DNA of 64,000 nt from Wurfbainia villosa (taxonomy: Eukaryota > Streptophyta > Magnoliopsida > Zingiberales > Zingiberaceae), in contig CM046003.1 in NCBI GenBank assembly GCA_025175895.1, positions 45,936,335 to 46,000,334 of the forward strand. Reading direction: 5' to 3'. Under the pieces are notes generated by a model. The model was not told where the DNA came from. It searched no databases and saw only the letters and a program-made list of their open reading frames with translations. Position numbers and translations under genes: made by a program. Shown here in pieces: positions 45,803 through 58,432 of the stretch; positions within the stretch are counted from its first letter, which is position 1, and every line of letters starts with the position of its first letter.

Positions 45803-46344
45803 TTGATATGCAAAAGCAAGGAGCACATAGTGTACTTCAAATGCCAACAAAAGGGACACTACCAGAGCCAATGTCTAAGGGGGAGTCACCCTAAGGTAAC
45901 ATTTAATAATGCTCTTCCAATTATTAGTGATAAAAAGTATGCTAGGAATCTAACACATAATTTACTTGTAATTGTTAATTATAGGAAGCATGCTAGCAAT
46001 AAATATCTTTGTTTAGGTTCTAAACATTGTAATATTAAGCCTAAAAATAATTCTAAGACTACCCCACTTAAGGATAACAACCTAGGCAATAATCCTAAGA
46101 AAACTAGACACATACCTAGGAAAAAGTAAAATGTCCAAAGAAATAATGAAAAACCAAAAATGGAGAAATTAGAGGTAAAAAATCAAGTCTTGAGGTCAAG
46201 ACTTGATAAATTAGAAACGATCATTGGAAAAATGACCAATTCAATTAAAGGATCTAGTAGTCAAAATCTAGGTTATAGGAGGCAAGGTGTATCTTTGGAC
46301 AAGAAAAGTTTAGGTCACAAGTCTAAGTCCAAGGTAGATAAGCC
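45803..46344 (+). pseudogene. gag: B gag, second part (between C and H)
   Basis: Continues from 11583 in frame: LICKSKEHIVYFKC opens zinc knuckle 2, whose first Cys codon has become TAC (Tyr); QQKGHYQSQC follows. Then comes NPKKTRHIPRKK, with a stop at 46127-46129. The frame reopens at 46160 with a coiled-coil LEVKNQVLRSRLDKLE and ends GHKSKSKVDKP at 46344. There H inserted, exactly where A reads KTYHNVPF and D reads KPTYHSVSF. Confidence 0.87.
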
Positions 46345-46370
46345 TGTTGGATCGAAGCGGATCGCTAGAG

Positions 46371-48578
46371 TGTTAGTAATATATGAGAGATGTCCTAAGG
46401 CAATCGCCTTATGTATGAACCATTTATATGATAAATGAAGATTCACTATTTGAGTATACATGTTTTATGTATTTGATTGGATCTTAAACTCATTTACTGA
46501 ATGTCCACGATACGATTCACAGCATGAGAGAATTTGTGATTGGATCACAACTAGTGAGTATCTCTACATGTGTAATTGTGATGTATCGGAATTATCCCTA
46601 GTCGATGAATTGATGGATTTGGACACCATCAATTCTGTCGAGACTAGCACAAGGTATACTCCTTGGTGTATCCAAGCAGCTGATTCTCACTGGCTGGAGA
46701 CATAGTGATGTCCGGAGTTAATCGTGGATGCTAGTTATGGTAACTAGTTCATTGGAGTGACCAGCCGTAAGACTTCATATGGTTCTCTGCATATATAGAT
46801 ATGTCAATGAAGTTCTTACTGTGGCTTAAGTGCGATGTTCCTTTGACTTGCGGTATTCAAGTCATCTTGATCATAGAGACTTATGCTTTGACATCTTAAG
46901 CAAACATCTCTAAGGAGATGTGGACCCGGGATGATTGGGTATAAGTCGAAGTGATCGAAGGTGTTTGAATAGCCTATAAAGGATTCACCACTCCTTGCAA
47001 GGAGATGTATACCCATGGCCTCTCGTCGGATTGTTACTAAAGTCTTTGGCCAAAGCATTACATGTTTAGAGTAAGGTACTCTTCGATACATGTGGAGTAA
47101 CTAGAATCCGTAGGACGAGGAAATCATACTTGGACTAGGTGTGACGTAGTCAACCTAGTGGGGACTGACACAATAGACCATGTCCTGAACCAAGTGGGTA
47201 TAAGATGAGTGAAGGGAATGGGGCACGAATCATTCGAGCTACTGAAGGGTTTCAGAAATAGTTCTATATCAACCGTTGATCTTTTCGGTTAATTAGGGAT
47301 CATGATGTACTACTAGGTGCCACTCATGATCGTTCTATAATTAATGGTTAATTATAGACGGCCAACATAAACCGAGAACCTATTTGGTCACACGCACAAT
47401 GAGCGTAATCCAAAGGATTTAAAATGAGCTTGAGAATGGGATTCTCAGACCGAGAGAAACTAGGTTTGGTTGGACCAAACATAAAGCGAGCATGAAATCG
47501 TTTCAGTCACAATGGAAGCGTGGATGGGCCGAGTCTTATGAAGACGTAATGAATGAACCAAAATGGTTTGATTCTAATCCAATGGAGGAGAATAAACCAA
47601 AGGGTTTGGTTAATTTTAAACGAATGAACCAAAAGTTGGTTCGGTTCGTTTTAACTTAAAATAAACCATCATGGTTTGGTTTATTTTAACTTATCTTAAT
47701 GGAGCGGGTTAACGGGCCTAATGGTTATGATCCAATAACCATTAAGAGAATTAGTTCTCTATAAAAGAGGGCTTAATGGATAATTAAGCCCTAATCCAAA
47801 AACCCTAGCTTGGAGTTGCCGCCCAACCTAGTTGTGCCGCCCAACCTCCATTGCCGCCCAGCTGGTTGTGCTGCAGTCTAGCTCCTTGCCAGCGTCCAAG
47901 CTTCAGCCGGTGATCCTCCGGCGACCCTCCGGTGATCTTCCTAGGCTTCGGTGAAAAGGTGAGCACTTGGCTTCCTTGTTTTGGCCGGTGCCTACTCCTC
48001 CACCAAGCTGTCCAGTTTTCTGGACAGCTTCTTCTCCTCTCGTCGGAGCGTCGTTTGGACGACGGTTAGAGCTCCGACAGCAGATAAACTACCGGGGATT
48101 CGATCTCCGGTAATCCTCTGAGGTGGAGGACGAAGGATTCGTCAATTGGTTGACGAATACCTCTCCGGAGAAGCGAGTTTTGAGGACTCGTTTTGGATCC
48201 GAATTTGGATTCGGATCGTGATCATCTCTCGATCACGTCGTCTTCAACACGAGGCTAGTAACCCGTACGAAGACGAAGCTCGTGGCTTAGCGAAGTCATC
48301 CCGAGGAACTCGGCGTCGATACGGATAGACATGATTCTAGCGAGGATCGTTCCGGTTGATGTCGTTCCCGCTACACGTCATACAAAAGGTATAACGTAGA
48401 TAAATTTTCTTTTATTGCAAATTTAAATTTACGGTTATGTCTACACTTGTTGTAATATGCATGCGTGTGTTGTGTGTGTTGTAATAAATGTAGATTTATT
48501 ATTTTTATTGCTTCCGCTGTGTTCATGTTTACGAAACGTGATCGAACACACACACGCCGCGGTGCCGGAAACCCAACA
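46371..48578 (+). mobile_element. Element G: solo LTR (2208 bp)
   Basis: TGTTAGTAATATATGAG...GGAAACCCAACA flanked by TAGAG (46366-46370 and 48579-48583), with no interior: the product of LTR-LTR recombination. Same family as the LTRs of F, opposite orientation. TATA box CTCTATAAAAG at 47757-47767; upstream (47555-47700) lie four AACCAA/TTGGTT-type inverted repeats. A 91-codon antisense frame (47091-46816) recurs nearly unchanged in the right LTR of F, but not as an intact frame in the left one. Confidence 0.93.
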
Positions 48579-48790
48579 TAGAGGGGGGAGGGTGAATAAC
48601 GATAGAAACTTTTCGTTCAAAATCGTTCGTTAAAACTCGAGTAGATAATTAATTGCAGCGGAAAGATAAATAAAAGGAGACAAATGGTTTTTTTACTTGG
48701 TTCGTAGCCTTCGGCTACTACTCCAAGGCCCTAACAGTCCTAGACCGTGTACGGAGGGCAATTCACTAAAACACTCCTCCTCGTTGGAGG

Positions 48791-50979
48791 TGTTGGGTTT
48801 CCGGCACCGCGGCGTGTGTGTGTTCGATCATGTTTCGTAAACATGAGCACAGCGGAAGCAATAAAAAATAATAAATACTCCTATTTATTACAACACACAC
48901 AACACACGCATGCTATTACAACAAGTGTAGACATAACCGTAAATTAAAATTGCAATAAAAGGAAATTAAACTACGTTATACCTTCCGTATGACGTGTAGC
49001 GGGAACGGCATCAACCGGAACGATCCTCGTAAGAATCGTCTCTATCCGTATCCACGCCGAGCTCCTCGGGATGACTTCGCTAAGTCACGAGCTTCGTCTT
49101 CGTACGGGTTACTAGCCTCGTGTTGAAGACGACGTGATCGAGAGATGATCACGATCCGAATCCAAATTCGGATCCAAAACGCGTTCTCAAAACTCGCTTC
49201 TCCGGAGAGGTATTCGTCAACCGTTTGACGAATCCTTCGTCCTCCACCTCAGAGGATTACCGGAGATCAAATCCCTGGTATGTTAGCCGCTGTCGGAGCA
49301 CTAACCGTCGTCCAAACGACGCTCCGACGAGAGGAGGAGAAGCTGTCCAGAAAACTGGACAGCTTGGTGGAGGAGTAGGCGCCGGCCAAAACAAGGAGAG
49401 AAAAGCCTCACCTTGATGCCAAACCTCTAGGAGATCACCGGAGGGTCGCCGGAGGTTCACCGGCTGAAGCTTGGTCGCCGGCAACAAGTTGGACGGCGGC
49501 ACAAGTGGTTGGGCGGCGGCACAAGGTTGTTGGCGCCGAATTCACCAAGGAGGTGGGCGGCAACTTGCTTTAGGGTTTTGGATGATTAGGGTTTAACAAT
49601 CCCTTAAGCCCACTTTTATAGAGAACTAATTCTCTTAATGGTTAATGGATCATATCCATAAAGCCCGTTAACCCGCTCCATTAAGATAAGTTAAAATAAA
49701 CCAAACCATGATGGTTTATTTTAAGTTAAAACGAACCGAACCAACTTTTGGTTCATTCGTTTAAAATAAACCAAACCCTTTGGTTTATTCTTATCCATTG
49801 GATTAGAACCAAACCATTTTGGTCCATCCATTACGTCTTCATAAGATGTAGCCCATCCATGCTTCCATTGCGACTGAAACGATTTCATGCTCGCTTTATG
49901 TTTGGTCCAACCAAACCTAGTTTCTCTCGGTCTGAGAATCCAATTCTCAAGCTCGTTTTAAATCCTTTGGATTACACTCGTTGTGCGTGTGACCAAATAG
50001 GTTCTCGGTTTATGTTGGCCGTCTATAATTAACCATTAATTATAGAACGATCATGAGTGGCACCTAGTAGTACATCATGATCCCCAATTAACAAAAAGAT
50101 CAACGGTTGATCCGTAACTATTTCAAACCCTTCATGCTCGAATGAATCGTGCCCCATTCCCTTCACTCATCTTATACCCACTTGGTTCTGTGACATGGTC
50201 TATTGTGTCACCCCACTAGGTCGACTACGCCACACCTAGCCCAAGTATCATTTCCTCGTCCCTACGATTCTAGTTACTCCACATGTATCAAGAGTACCTT
50301 ACTCTAAACATGTAATGCGCTAAAGACTTTAGTAACAATCCGACGAGAGGCCATGGGTATACATCTCCTCGCAAGGAGTGGTGAATCCTTTATAGGCTAT
50401 TCAAACACCTTCGATCACTTGACTTATACCCAATCATCCGGGTCCACATCTCCTTAGAGATGTTTGCTTAGATGTCAAAGCATAAGTCTCCATGATCAAG
50501 ATGACTTGAATACCGCAAGTCAAAGGAACATCGCACTTAAGCCACGAAGAACTTCATTGACATATCTATATATGCAGAGAACCATATGAAGTCTTACTAC
50601 CGGTCACTCCAATGAACTAGTTACCATAACTAGCATCCACGATTAACTCGACATCACTATGTCTCCATGAGAATCACCGCTTGATACACCAAAGAGTATA
50701 CCTCGTGCTAGTCTTGGCAATCGATGGTGTCCAAATCCATCAATTCATCGACTAGGATAATTCCGATACATCACAATTACATGTAGAGATACTCACTAGT
50801 TGTGATCCAATCACAAATTCTCTCATGCCGTGAATCGTATCGTGGACATTCAAGAAATGAGTTTAAGATCCAATCAAATACATGAAACATGTATACTCAA
50901 ATAGTGAATCTTCATTTATCATATAAATGGTTCATACATAAGGCGATTGCCTTAGGACATCTCTCATATATTACTAACA
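48791..50979 (-). repeat. F LTR at left (3' LTR, 2189 bp)
   Basis: TGTTGGGTTTCCGG...TTACTAACA. TATA box (minus) about 49623-49613, with AACCAA/TTGGTT inverted repeats at 49680-49805. Several 1-8 bp deletions relative to the right LTR (50100-50700), for example GTAATGCGCTAAAGAC against GTAATGCTTTGGCCAAAGAC. Confidence 0.93.
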
Positions 50980-50994
50980 GACTCCCACTTGGCC
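50980..50994 (-). other. Polypurine tract of F
   Basis: Minus strand reads GGCCAAGTGGGAGTC, next to the LTR. Confidence 0.85.
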
Positions 50995-51049
50995 TAATGC
51001 CAATCGCTACGGTATCCAATACCATAAGCTCTAACATGACCCTCAAACT

Positions 51050-51572
51050 TATTTTGAGGTAATGCTTTAGTCAAAGGATCCGCTAAGTTCCTTTCAGTGG
51101 GAATTTTCTCGATTTGTATTTCATTCCTACTTATGATCTCTCTGATAAGATGATAGCGGCGAAGCACATGTTTGGATCATTGATGAGACCACATCAAGTT
51201 CAGAGATGAACTTCTCGATCCAAACCGCTTCCTTTGCTGCTTCCAAAGCTGCAATGTATTTTGCCTTAGTGGCAGAATCCGCTATAGTGTCAAGCTTGGA
51301 ACCTTTCCAACTTATTGCGCCTCCATTCCAGGTGAATACATACCCAGACAAAGACATGGAATCATCCTTGTCTGTCTGGAGCTGGCATCCGTATACCCAC
51401 GTATCACCATGTACCCTTCTCCATATATTAGGAACACATCCTTATTTCTTCTCAAGTACTTAAGGATCGTCTTAACAGCCGCCCAATGATCCATTCCTGG
51501 ATCGGACTGGTATTTGCTCGTGACATTCAGAGCATACGATACATCGGGCCTCGTACATAACATAGCATACAT
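51050..51572 (-). pseudogene. pol: F RNase H, with deletion
   Basis: 51572-51312: TRPDVSYALNVTSKYQ and IRGYTDASSRQ. After a shift, 51357-51127 gives SGYVFTWNGGAISWKGSK, then ADSATKAKYIAA. Both Glu codons of the usual TEAEY motif read Lys, and one of them is a catalytic position. The CDNNGA segment is deleted: FISELDVV is followed almost at once by the KHVLRRYHLIREII reading in another frame (about 51165), then NLADPLTKALP (about 51080). Inactive. Confidence 0.85.
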
Positions 51573-51602
51573 GATAGATCCTATTGCGGATGCATAGGGA
51601 AT

Positions 51603-52868
51603 CTAACTCATGCAAATCCTCTCGTCTTCTGTGCGCGGACACATAGACTTCGAAAGGTGTACCCCATGCCTGATGGGTAAGAAACCTTTCTTGGATTCCG
51701 ACATGCTAAACCTCTTTGCTTTTCGGTCTATATATGTAGACTGCGAAAGACCAAGCAACCGTTTCGATCTATCTCTATAGATCTTAATCCCAAGGATGTA
51801 GGTTGCTTCTCCCAGGTCTTTCATGGAGAATGTCTTGGATAACCAAACCTTAACTGACTGTAAGATTGACACATCGTTTTCCTATAAGTAATATGTCATC
51901 GACATACAATACTAGGAACACATTTGCACTCCCACTAACCTTCTTGTACACACAAGGTTCTGCGGATTTTGTGAGAAATCAAACTTTTTGATCGTCTCAT
52001 CAAAACGGATATTCCAGCTCCTGGATGCTTGCTTCAATCCATAAATGGATCGTCGCAATTTGCATACCTTGGTTTTATCAACCGATGTGAAACCCTCAGG
52101 CTGTATCATATACACGTCCTCGAGCAGGTTTTCATTAAGGAAAGCTGTTTTCACATCCATATGCCATATCTCATAATCATAATGAGCTGCTATGGCCAGG
52201 AGCATCCGAATGGATTTAAGCATAGCTACAGGCGAATAGGTTTCGTCATAATCAACTCCTTGCTTTTGACGATATCCTTTCGCCACCAATCTAGCCTTAT
52301 AGGTAATCACATTACCATCCATGTCGGTTTTCTTCTTGAAAACCCACTTGCACCCTATAGGCTTTATGCCTTCAGGTGGGTCAACCAAGTTCCAAACTTG
52401 GTTTTCGTACATGGAATCCATTTCCGACTTCATGGCACCAAGCCACTTATCCCTTTCTGAACTTGTCAGCACTTCTTCATAACTGGTAGGCTCCTCATCA
52501 TCAATGAGTAACACGTCGTTCGATTCGCTTACGAGAAATCCATATCTCTCAGGAATGTTGCGTGTTCTACCAGATCTACGAAGATGTGGTGTTACAATAG
52601 GTCCAGCCGATTGCTCATCACTATGAGTTGTCGGCTGTTGTGCTTCACCAGGTATCTCATTAATGTCTATTTGAGTCTCTCGAGCCTCCTCAAGCTCGAC
52701 GACACTCCCACTGTTTTCTTGCAAGAGAAACTCTTTCTCTAGAAACACAGCATGCCTTGAAACAAACACCTTTTGTTCCAAAGGATGATAGAATTGGTAA
52801 CCCCTTGTTTCCTTAGGGTATCCAATAAATAGACATTTATCAGACTTAGCATCCAATTTGTCCGACAT
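51603..52868 (-). pseudogene. pol: F reverse transcriptase
   Basis: 52868-51912: the end of integrase (CLFIGYPKETRGYQFY), then RT: NQVWNLVDPPEGIKPIGCKW, KARLVAKGYRQKQGVDYDET, MDVKTAFLNENLLEDVYM, YGLKQASRSWNIRFDE. A frameshift near 51975 moves the YVDD region (about 51905), and another near 51880 leads to VKVWLSKTFSMKDLGEATYI (51872-51603). Frame differs from the integrase part. Confidence 0.9.
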
Positions 52869-52879
52869 CGTCTGCTTAC

Positions 52880-54069
52880 ATAAGCAGACAACCCCATATC
52901 TTCAAGTAAGATACATGAGGTTTCTTACTATTCCATATCTCATATGGAGTAGTTGAGACTACCTTAGTAGGCATTACATTTAACAAGTAAACAGGTTATG
53001 CAAGTGCATAACCCCAAAAGGACTTGGGAAGAGTTGCATGATTCATCATTGACCTGACCATGTCCAACAAGGTCCGGTTACGCCTCTCAGATACACCATT
53101 ATGCTGTGGTGTATAGGGCGGAGTCCATTGAGACAATATACCATTGTCTCTTAGGTAATCAAGAAACTCCTGACTCAAGTATTCACCACCTCGATCCGAT
53201 CGAAGTATTTTAATACTCTTGTCATGTTGTTTCTCTACTTCATTTCTGAATTCTTTGAACTTTTCAAAGGCTTCAGACTTGTGTTTCATCAAGAACACAT
53301 ACCTAAACCATGAGTGATCATCGGTGAAGGTAATGAAGTAGCTATAGCCTCCTAAAGATTGAGTTGACATAGGTCCATATACATCACTATGTATTAGGCC
53401 TAGCAACTCTCCCACTCGTTCACCTTTTCCCGTAAAAGGTAACTTAGTCATCTTGCCTTTTAAGCATGATTCACATGTATCGTATGAATCCAATTCAAAC
53501 GATTCCAGAATTCCACATCGGTGTAATTCGGACATGCGTTTCTTGCTTACATGGCCAAGATGACAATACCACATGTAGGAGTCTATTTGATTATCCTTTC
53601 GAGCACTCTTGTTGCTCGCTTCGATATTGCAAATGTCACTGGATACGTCCAACGTATAAACACCATTGCTTAAAGTTCCAGTCCCATAAAGAACCCCATT
53701 CAAAGTTATGTAACAACAATTATTACTAAACGTCAAATGGAAACCATTTCTATTTATACAAGAAATAGAAATGATGTTCTTTATCAACAAAGGAATATAA
53801 AAGCAATTGTCCAGTTCTAAGACAAGTCCTGCAGGGAGTTTCAACAAATACGTTCCGATGGCGAGTGCAGCAACCTTTGCTTCATTCCCAACACGTAAAT
53901 TTGACTCTCCCTTGACGAGTCTTCTTCTATTCCTTAGCCCATGTATGTCATTACATATATGTGAGCCACACCCAGTATCCAATACCCAAGTGTCTAAGGA
54001 AATAGAATGACAATCAATAAAGAAGATTTCTGAAGAAGATGGGGCATCCGATGCCTTATCCTTCTTCAC
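52880..54069 (-). pseudogene. pol: F protease and integrase
   Basis: 357-codon frame 54069-52996. Protease WVLDTGCGSHIC near residue 32; pre-integrase finger YCHLGHVSKKRM...CESCLKGKMT near 168-210; integrase core with HSDVYGP, RSDRGGEYLS and TPQHNGVSERRNRT (D, D and E present). The frame stops at TAA 52996 after FWGYALA; the rest (VYLLNVMPT) continues downstream and shifts frame before 52868. Best preserved integrase of this lineage here. Confidence 0.9.
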
Positions 54070-54673
54070 GGACTCTTGATAAACCTTGCAATTTCTTCGC
54101 CAATAACCCTCCTTGCCATAATGATGGCAAGTGCCCTTTTGAGCTGGTTCTGCCTTTTAGCCTTTTTCTTCTTCCCCTTCTGTTGTTCCTTTGACTCCCT
54201 CTTAGAACCTTTCTTCGAGGAATCAACTAACAGCACCGTCCCCTGCTCATGCTTCTCAGAAGACTCCACAGTCTTCAGCATATTGAGCAGTACCACAGAT
54301 GAACCTCCTAGCATCTCAGAGGTGAAGAGGAGCTTTGAGACTTCGAACCTTTCGAATCTCACTTGCTCATCAACCAACTCACAAAGATGAAGGACTACGA
54401 TATGAGCATCCATATGCTCATGCTGCTTTCATAGCTTGGGTTCCATCGTGGCTAGCATGATGCAACTCATTTGTTCAGAATCACTCACATGTTTCTGATA
54501 GGTCAACAATTGGTCCAAAGTTGCATCGTCACTAGGACGGGCGGGAAGAGGCGCTTCGAGGACATACACAAGCTTTTCATCTTGAGAACAATTCTCAAGT
54601 TTCTAAGTCAGTCCAAGAAGTTCGGCCCAGTCAATTTATTTGAATCCAAAATGGAACGCAAATTCAAACACAT
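54066..54673 (-). pseudogene. gag: F gag with central deletion
   Basis: Starts ATG 54673 (minus): LNLRSILDSNKLTGPNFLD, a stop in place of the next Trp, LRNLRIVL-like text in shifted frame, then SEQMSCIMLATMEPKL, another stop and KQHEHMDAH. The frame 54413-54066 continues to GGSSV and jumps to LLNMLKTVE, so about 75 capsid residues are missing in frame. A zinc knuckle in a neighbouring frame (CHHYGKEGYWRRNC, about 54120) has lost a Cys and the His. It overlaps the start of the protease frame. Confidence 0.83.
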
Positions 54674-55941
54674 CATGATCAATATATTAACTTAGAAATA
54701 CAAAACGAGCATATATGAGAAAATGATTTTAAAATGCATCAATATACATTTATAAATCCCATTCATTTTTCGAATTTCAAAAACCCCAAAATCACTTCGG
54801 GAGATTGTAGGTCCATCTCCGAATGGGCTGATATCCATCATAGTTATGAACAACCTTGGAGAGAGTCCAACAAGCCATTCATAACTACGACGGTAGGTAT
54901 CATCTATACCGATTGCATATCCCGTATATGCAACTATCACAATGTGCTATCAACTAATTGAATGTTCACACATACATCGGGTTGTTAACACATTAACAAG
55001 TATGCATCATATGCATAGCACCCAACTTCACCTCCCTTTACATCGACCTTGGAGAGTCCAACAAGCCGATGCTCTGGGTTAAAGCCAACCCATTAATCGG
55101 ACATAGTTTTAATATGGTTAGAGCGCATTCAACCAATTAGCCCACTTGGAGAGAGTCCAACAACCAAAGCTAACGATTGACCTCGACTCTTACCATATTA
55201 GTATTAAACTATTCCATGGTTTGAACATATTCAGTTCGAGCGGGCTTGGAGAGAGTCCAACAACCCAAACAAGAAAGAACTCGGTTCTAACCATATTAAT
55301 GGAAGGTGTAGGCTTTAATATTGATTAAGGGTTTTTATGTCTCATCCTCTTTGCATGCAAATAACTATTATCTACATGGCATGACATACATGGCATACAT
55401 CTACATGTCACGACACGCATGGCATAATGTTATGCATCTAATGCAATTACATGGCATACAATTATGTCATGTATATAATTTCCTTATATGTCATAACTAT
55501 TTATGGAAATAAAATATGTTTAAGATTTGATTCTCCAAATCAAATCATAATTAAATTAGGAAACAAATTTCCAAATCTAATCACATATTTTATTCATGGA
55601 ATTATTTGATTAAGGAAAATCTATTTAGGAAACCAATTTCCTAAATCTTTAAAACTACTTATGGAAATAAAATATTTTAAGATTTGATTTTCCAAATCAA
55701 ATCATGATTAAATTAGGAAATAAATTTCCAGAATCTAATCAAATATTTTATTTATGGAAAATATCAATTTCCATAAATACTTCCAACTTTCCAAAAGTGG
55801 AAGATTTCCATAAATACTTCTAGACTTTCCAAAATTGAAAAATTTCCATAAATACTTCTAAATTTCCAAAATTAGAAAATTTCCAGAAATACATTATGAC
55901 TATCGCCAAACCATTTTACGATTATGTCGAAACACAACCTG
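54674..55941 (-). other. F leader with hairpin repeats and AT-rich repeats
   Basis: No gene. Four copies of CTTGGAGAGAGTCCAACA (54855, 55048 with a 2-base deletion, 55145, 55245; spacing 193, 97, 100), each an inverted repeat TTGGA/TCCAA. 55507-55600 and 55665-55757 are two copies of an AT-rich block. 55775-55890 holds about three units of about 41 bp with TTTCCATAAATACTTCTA. Confidence 0.75.
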
Positions 55942-55953
55942 GGCTCGATACCA
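55942..55953 (-). other. Primer binding site of F
   Basis: Minus strand reads TGGTATCGAGCC, directly against the LTR; a variant of the initiator-Met site. Confidence 0.8.
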
Positions 55954-58154
55954 CGTTGGGTTTCATCACAAGGCGTGTGTGTTCGATCATGTTTCGTAAA
56001 CATGAGCACAGCGGAAGCAATAAAAATAATAAATACTCCTATTTATTACAACACACACAACACACGCATGCTATTACAACAAGTGTAGACATAACCGTAA
56101 ATTAAAATTGCAATAAAAGGAAATTAAACTACGTTATACCTTCCGTATGACGTGTAGCGGGAACGGCATCAACCGGAACGATCCTCGTAAGAATCGTCTC
56201 TATCCGTATCCACGCCGAGCTCCTCGGGATGACTTCGCTAAGTCACGAGCTTCGTCTTCGTACGGGTTACTAGCCTCGTGTTGAAGACGACGTGATCGAG
56301 AGATGATCACGATCCGAATCCAAATTCGGATCCAAAACGAGTTCTCAAAACTCGCTTCTCCGGAGAGGTATTCGTCAACCGTTTGACGAATCCTTCGTCC
56401 TCCACCTCAGAGGATTACCGGAGATCAAATCCCCGGTAAGTTAGCCGCTGTCGGAGCACTAACCGTCGTCCAAACGACGCTCCGAGGAGGAGAAGCTGTC
56501 CAGAAAACTGGACAGCTTGGTGGAGGAGTAGGCGCCGGCCAAAACAAGGAGAGAAAAGCCTCACCTTGATGCCAAACCTATAGGAGATCACCGGAGGGTC
56601 GCCGGAGGTTCACCGGCTGAAGCTTGGTCGCCGGCAACAAGTTGGACGGCGGCACAAGTGGTTGGGCGGCGGCACAAGGTTGTTGGCGCCGAATTCACCA
56701 AGGAGGTGGGCGGCAACTTGCTTTAGGGTTTTGGATGATTAGGGTTTAACAATCCCTTAAGCCCACTTTTATAGAGAACTAATTCTCTTAATGGTTAATG
56801 GATCATATCCATAAAGCCCGTTAACCCGCTCCATTAAGATAAGTTAAAATAAACCAAACCATGATGGTTTATTTTAAGTTAAAACGAACCGAACCAACTT
56901 TTGGTTCATTCGTTTAAAATAAACCAAACCCTTTGGTTTATTCTTATCCATTGGATTAGAACCAAACCATTTTGGTCCATCCATTACGTCTTCATAAGAC
57001 GCAGCCCATCCACGCCTCCATTGCGACTGAAACGATTTCATGCTCGCTTTATGTTTGGTCCAACCAAACCTAGTTTCTCTCGGTCTGAGAATCCAATTCT
57101 CAAGCTCGTTTTAAATCCTTTGGATTACACTCGTTGTGCGTGTGACCAAATAGGTTCTCGGTTTATGTTGGCCGTCTATAATTAACCATTAATTATAGAA
57201 TGATCATGAGTGGCACCTAGTAGTACATCATGATCCCCAATTAACCGAAAAGATCAACGGTTGATCGAACTATTTCAAACCCTTGATGGCTTCGAATGAA
57301 TCGTGCCCCATTCCCTTCACTCATCTTATACCCACTTGGTTCAGACATGGTCTATTGTGTCCCCACTCACTAGTCGACTACGCCACACCTAGCCCAAGTA
57401 TCATTTCCTCGTCCCTACGGATTCTAGTTACTCCACATGTATCAAAGAGTACCTTACTCTAAACATGTAATGCTTTGGCCAAAGACTTTAGTAACAATCC
57501 GACGAGAGGCCATGGGTATACATCTCCTCGCAAGGAGTGGTGAATCCTTTATAGGCTATTCAAACACCTTCGAGCACTTCGACTTATACCCAATCATCCC
57601 GAGTCCACTTCTCCTTAGAGATGTTTGCTTAAGATGTCAAAGCATAAGTCTCCATGATCAAGATGACTTGAATACCGCAAGTCAAAGGAACATCGCACTT
57701 AAGCCACAGTAAGAACTTCATTGACATATCTATATATGCAGAGAACCATATGAAGTCTTACTACTGGTCACTCCAATGAACTAGTTACCATAACTAGCAT
57801 CCACGATTAACTCCGGACATCACTATGTCTCGGCCCAAGGAGAATCACCGCTTGGATACACCAAGGAGTATACCTCGTGCTAGTCTCGGCGAATTGATGG
57901 TGTCCAAATCCATCAATTCATCGACTAGGATAATTCCGATACATCACAATTACACATGTAGAGATACTCACTAGTTGTGATCCAATCACAAATTCTCTCA
58001 TGCCGTGAATCGTATCGTGGACATTCAGTAAATGAGTTTAAGATCCAATCAAATACATGAAACATGTATACTCAAATAGTGAATCTTCATTTATCATATA
58101 AATGGTTCATACATAAGGCGATTGCCTTAGGACATCTCTCATATATTACTAACA
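55954..58154 (-). repeat. F LTR at right (5' LTR, 2201 bp)
   Basis: CGTTGGGTTTC (first base changed from T) to TTACTAACA. Carries the TATA box (56776-56766) and the AACCAA/TTGGTT inverted repeats (56838-56965). Lacks the CCGGCACCGCGG stretch at its outer end, present in the left LTR and in G. Confidence 0.92.
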
Positions 58155-58432
58155 GGAGGTAGGAGTTAGACGATTACAAAAACCTTCGAAATCAAAAGAT
58201 AGAGAGACAAACCCTCTCTTCTATTAATGTAAAATGCAACGAGAGAAAACCTCGATAAAAAAGAATTGCAGTATTAAAGAGATGACAAAATAAGATTATA
58301 CCTACAACTAGGAAATATAAATTAAGCTAGGGTTGTTGGCAGCACGTCGTCGTTATAGAGTCATCGGAGAGTCGTAGCGTTGCGGAGGCTTTTGAGCACT
58401 TAGAGATTGATGAAAATCCCTAGGAGAGGCCC

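Larger units (their letters stand above)
541..46344 (+). mobile_element. Element B: SIRE-like Ty1-copia gag-family element, interrupted by A, D, C and H
   Basis: Visible pieces are 541-1348 and 10035-10828 (5' LTR), 10829-11583 (primer site and first gag part) and 45803-46344 (second gag part). Everything else in this span is younger insertions. The LTR starts TGTTGGTG at 541; the left target duplication would be GGAAG (536-540). The first gag part stops at GGAGTC and the second starts TTGATATGC, and one reading frame runs across the joint in the same order as gag of A and D. The remainder lies beyond H, outside the window, so whether B has pol cannot be seen. Confidence 0.85.
48791..58154 (-). 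mobile_element. Element F: Ty1-copia with 2.2-kb LTRs
   Basis: Target duplication GGAGG (48786-48790 and 58155-58159). Minus-strand order: LTR, primer site, 1.3-kb leader, shortened gag, protease-integrase, RT, RNase H, polypurine tract, LTR. Defective by stops, shifts and deletions. Different lineage from S and H (D-T-G protease, RSWN..FDE motif in RT), related to E. Confidence 0.94.

Noticed and set aside
49225..49502. Small frames on both strands in the F LTR
   Set aside because: Both strands open in GC-rich R/U5 text; no support as genes.
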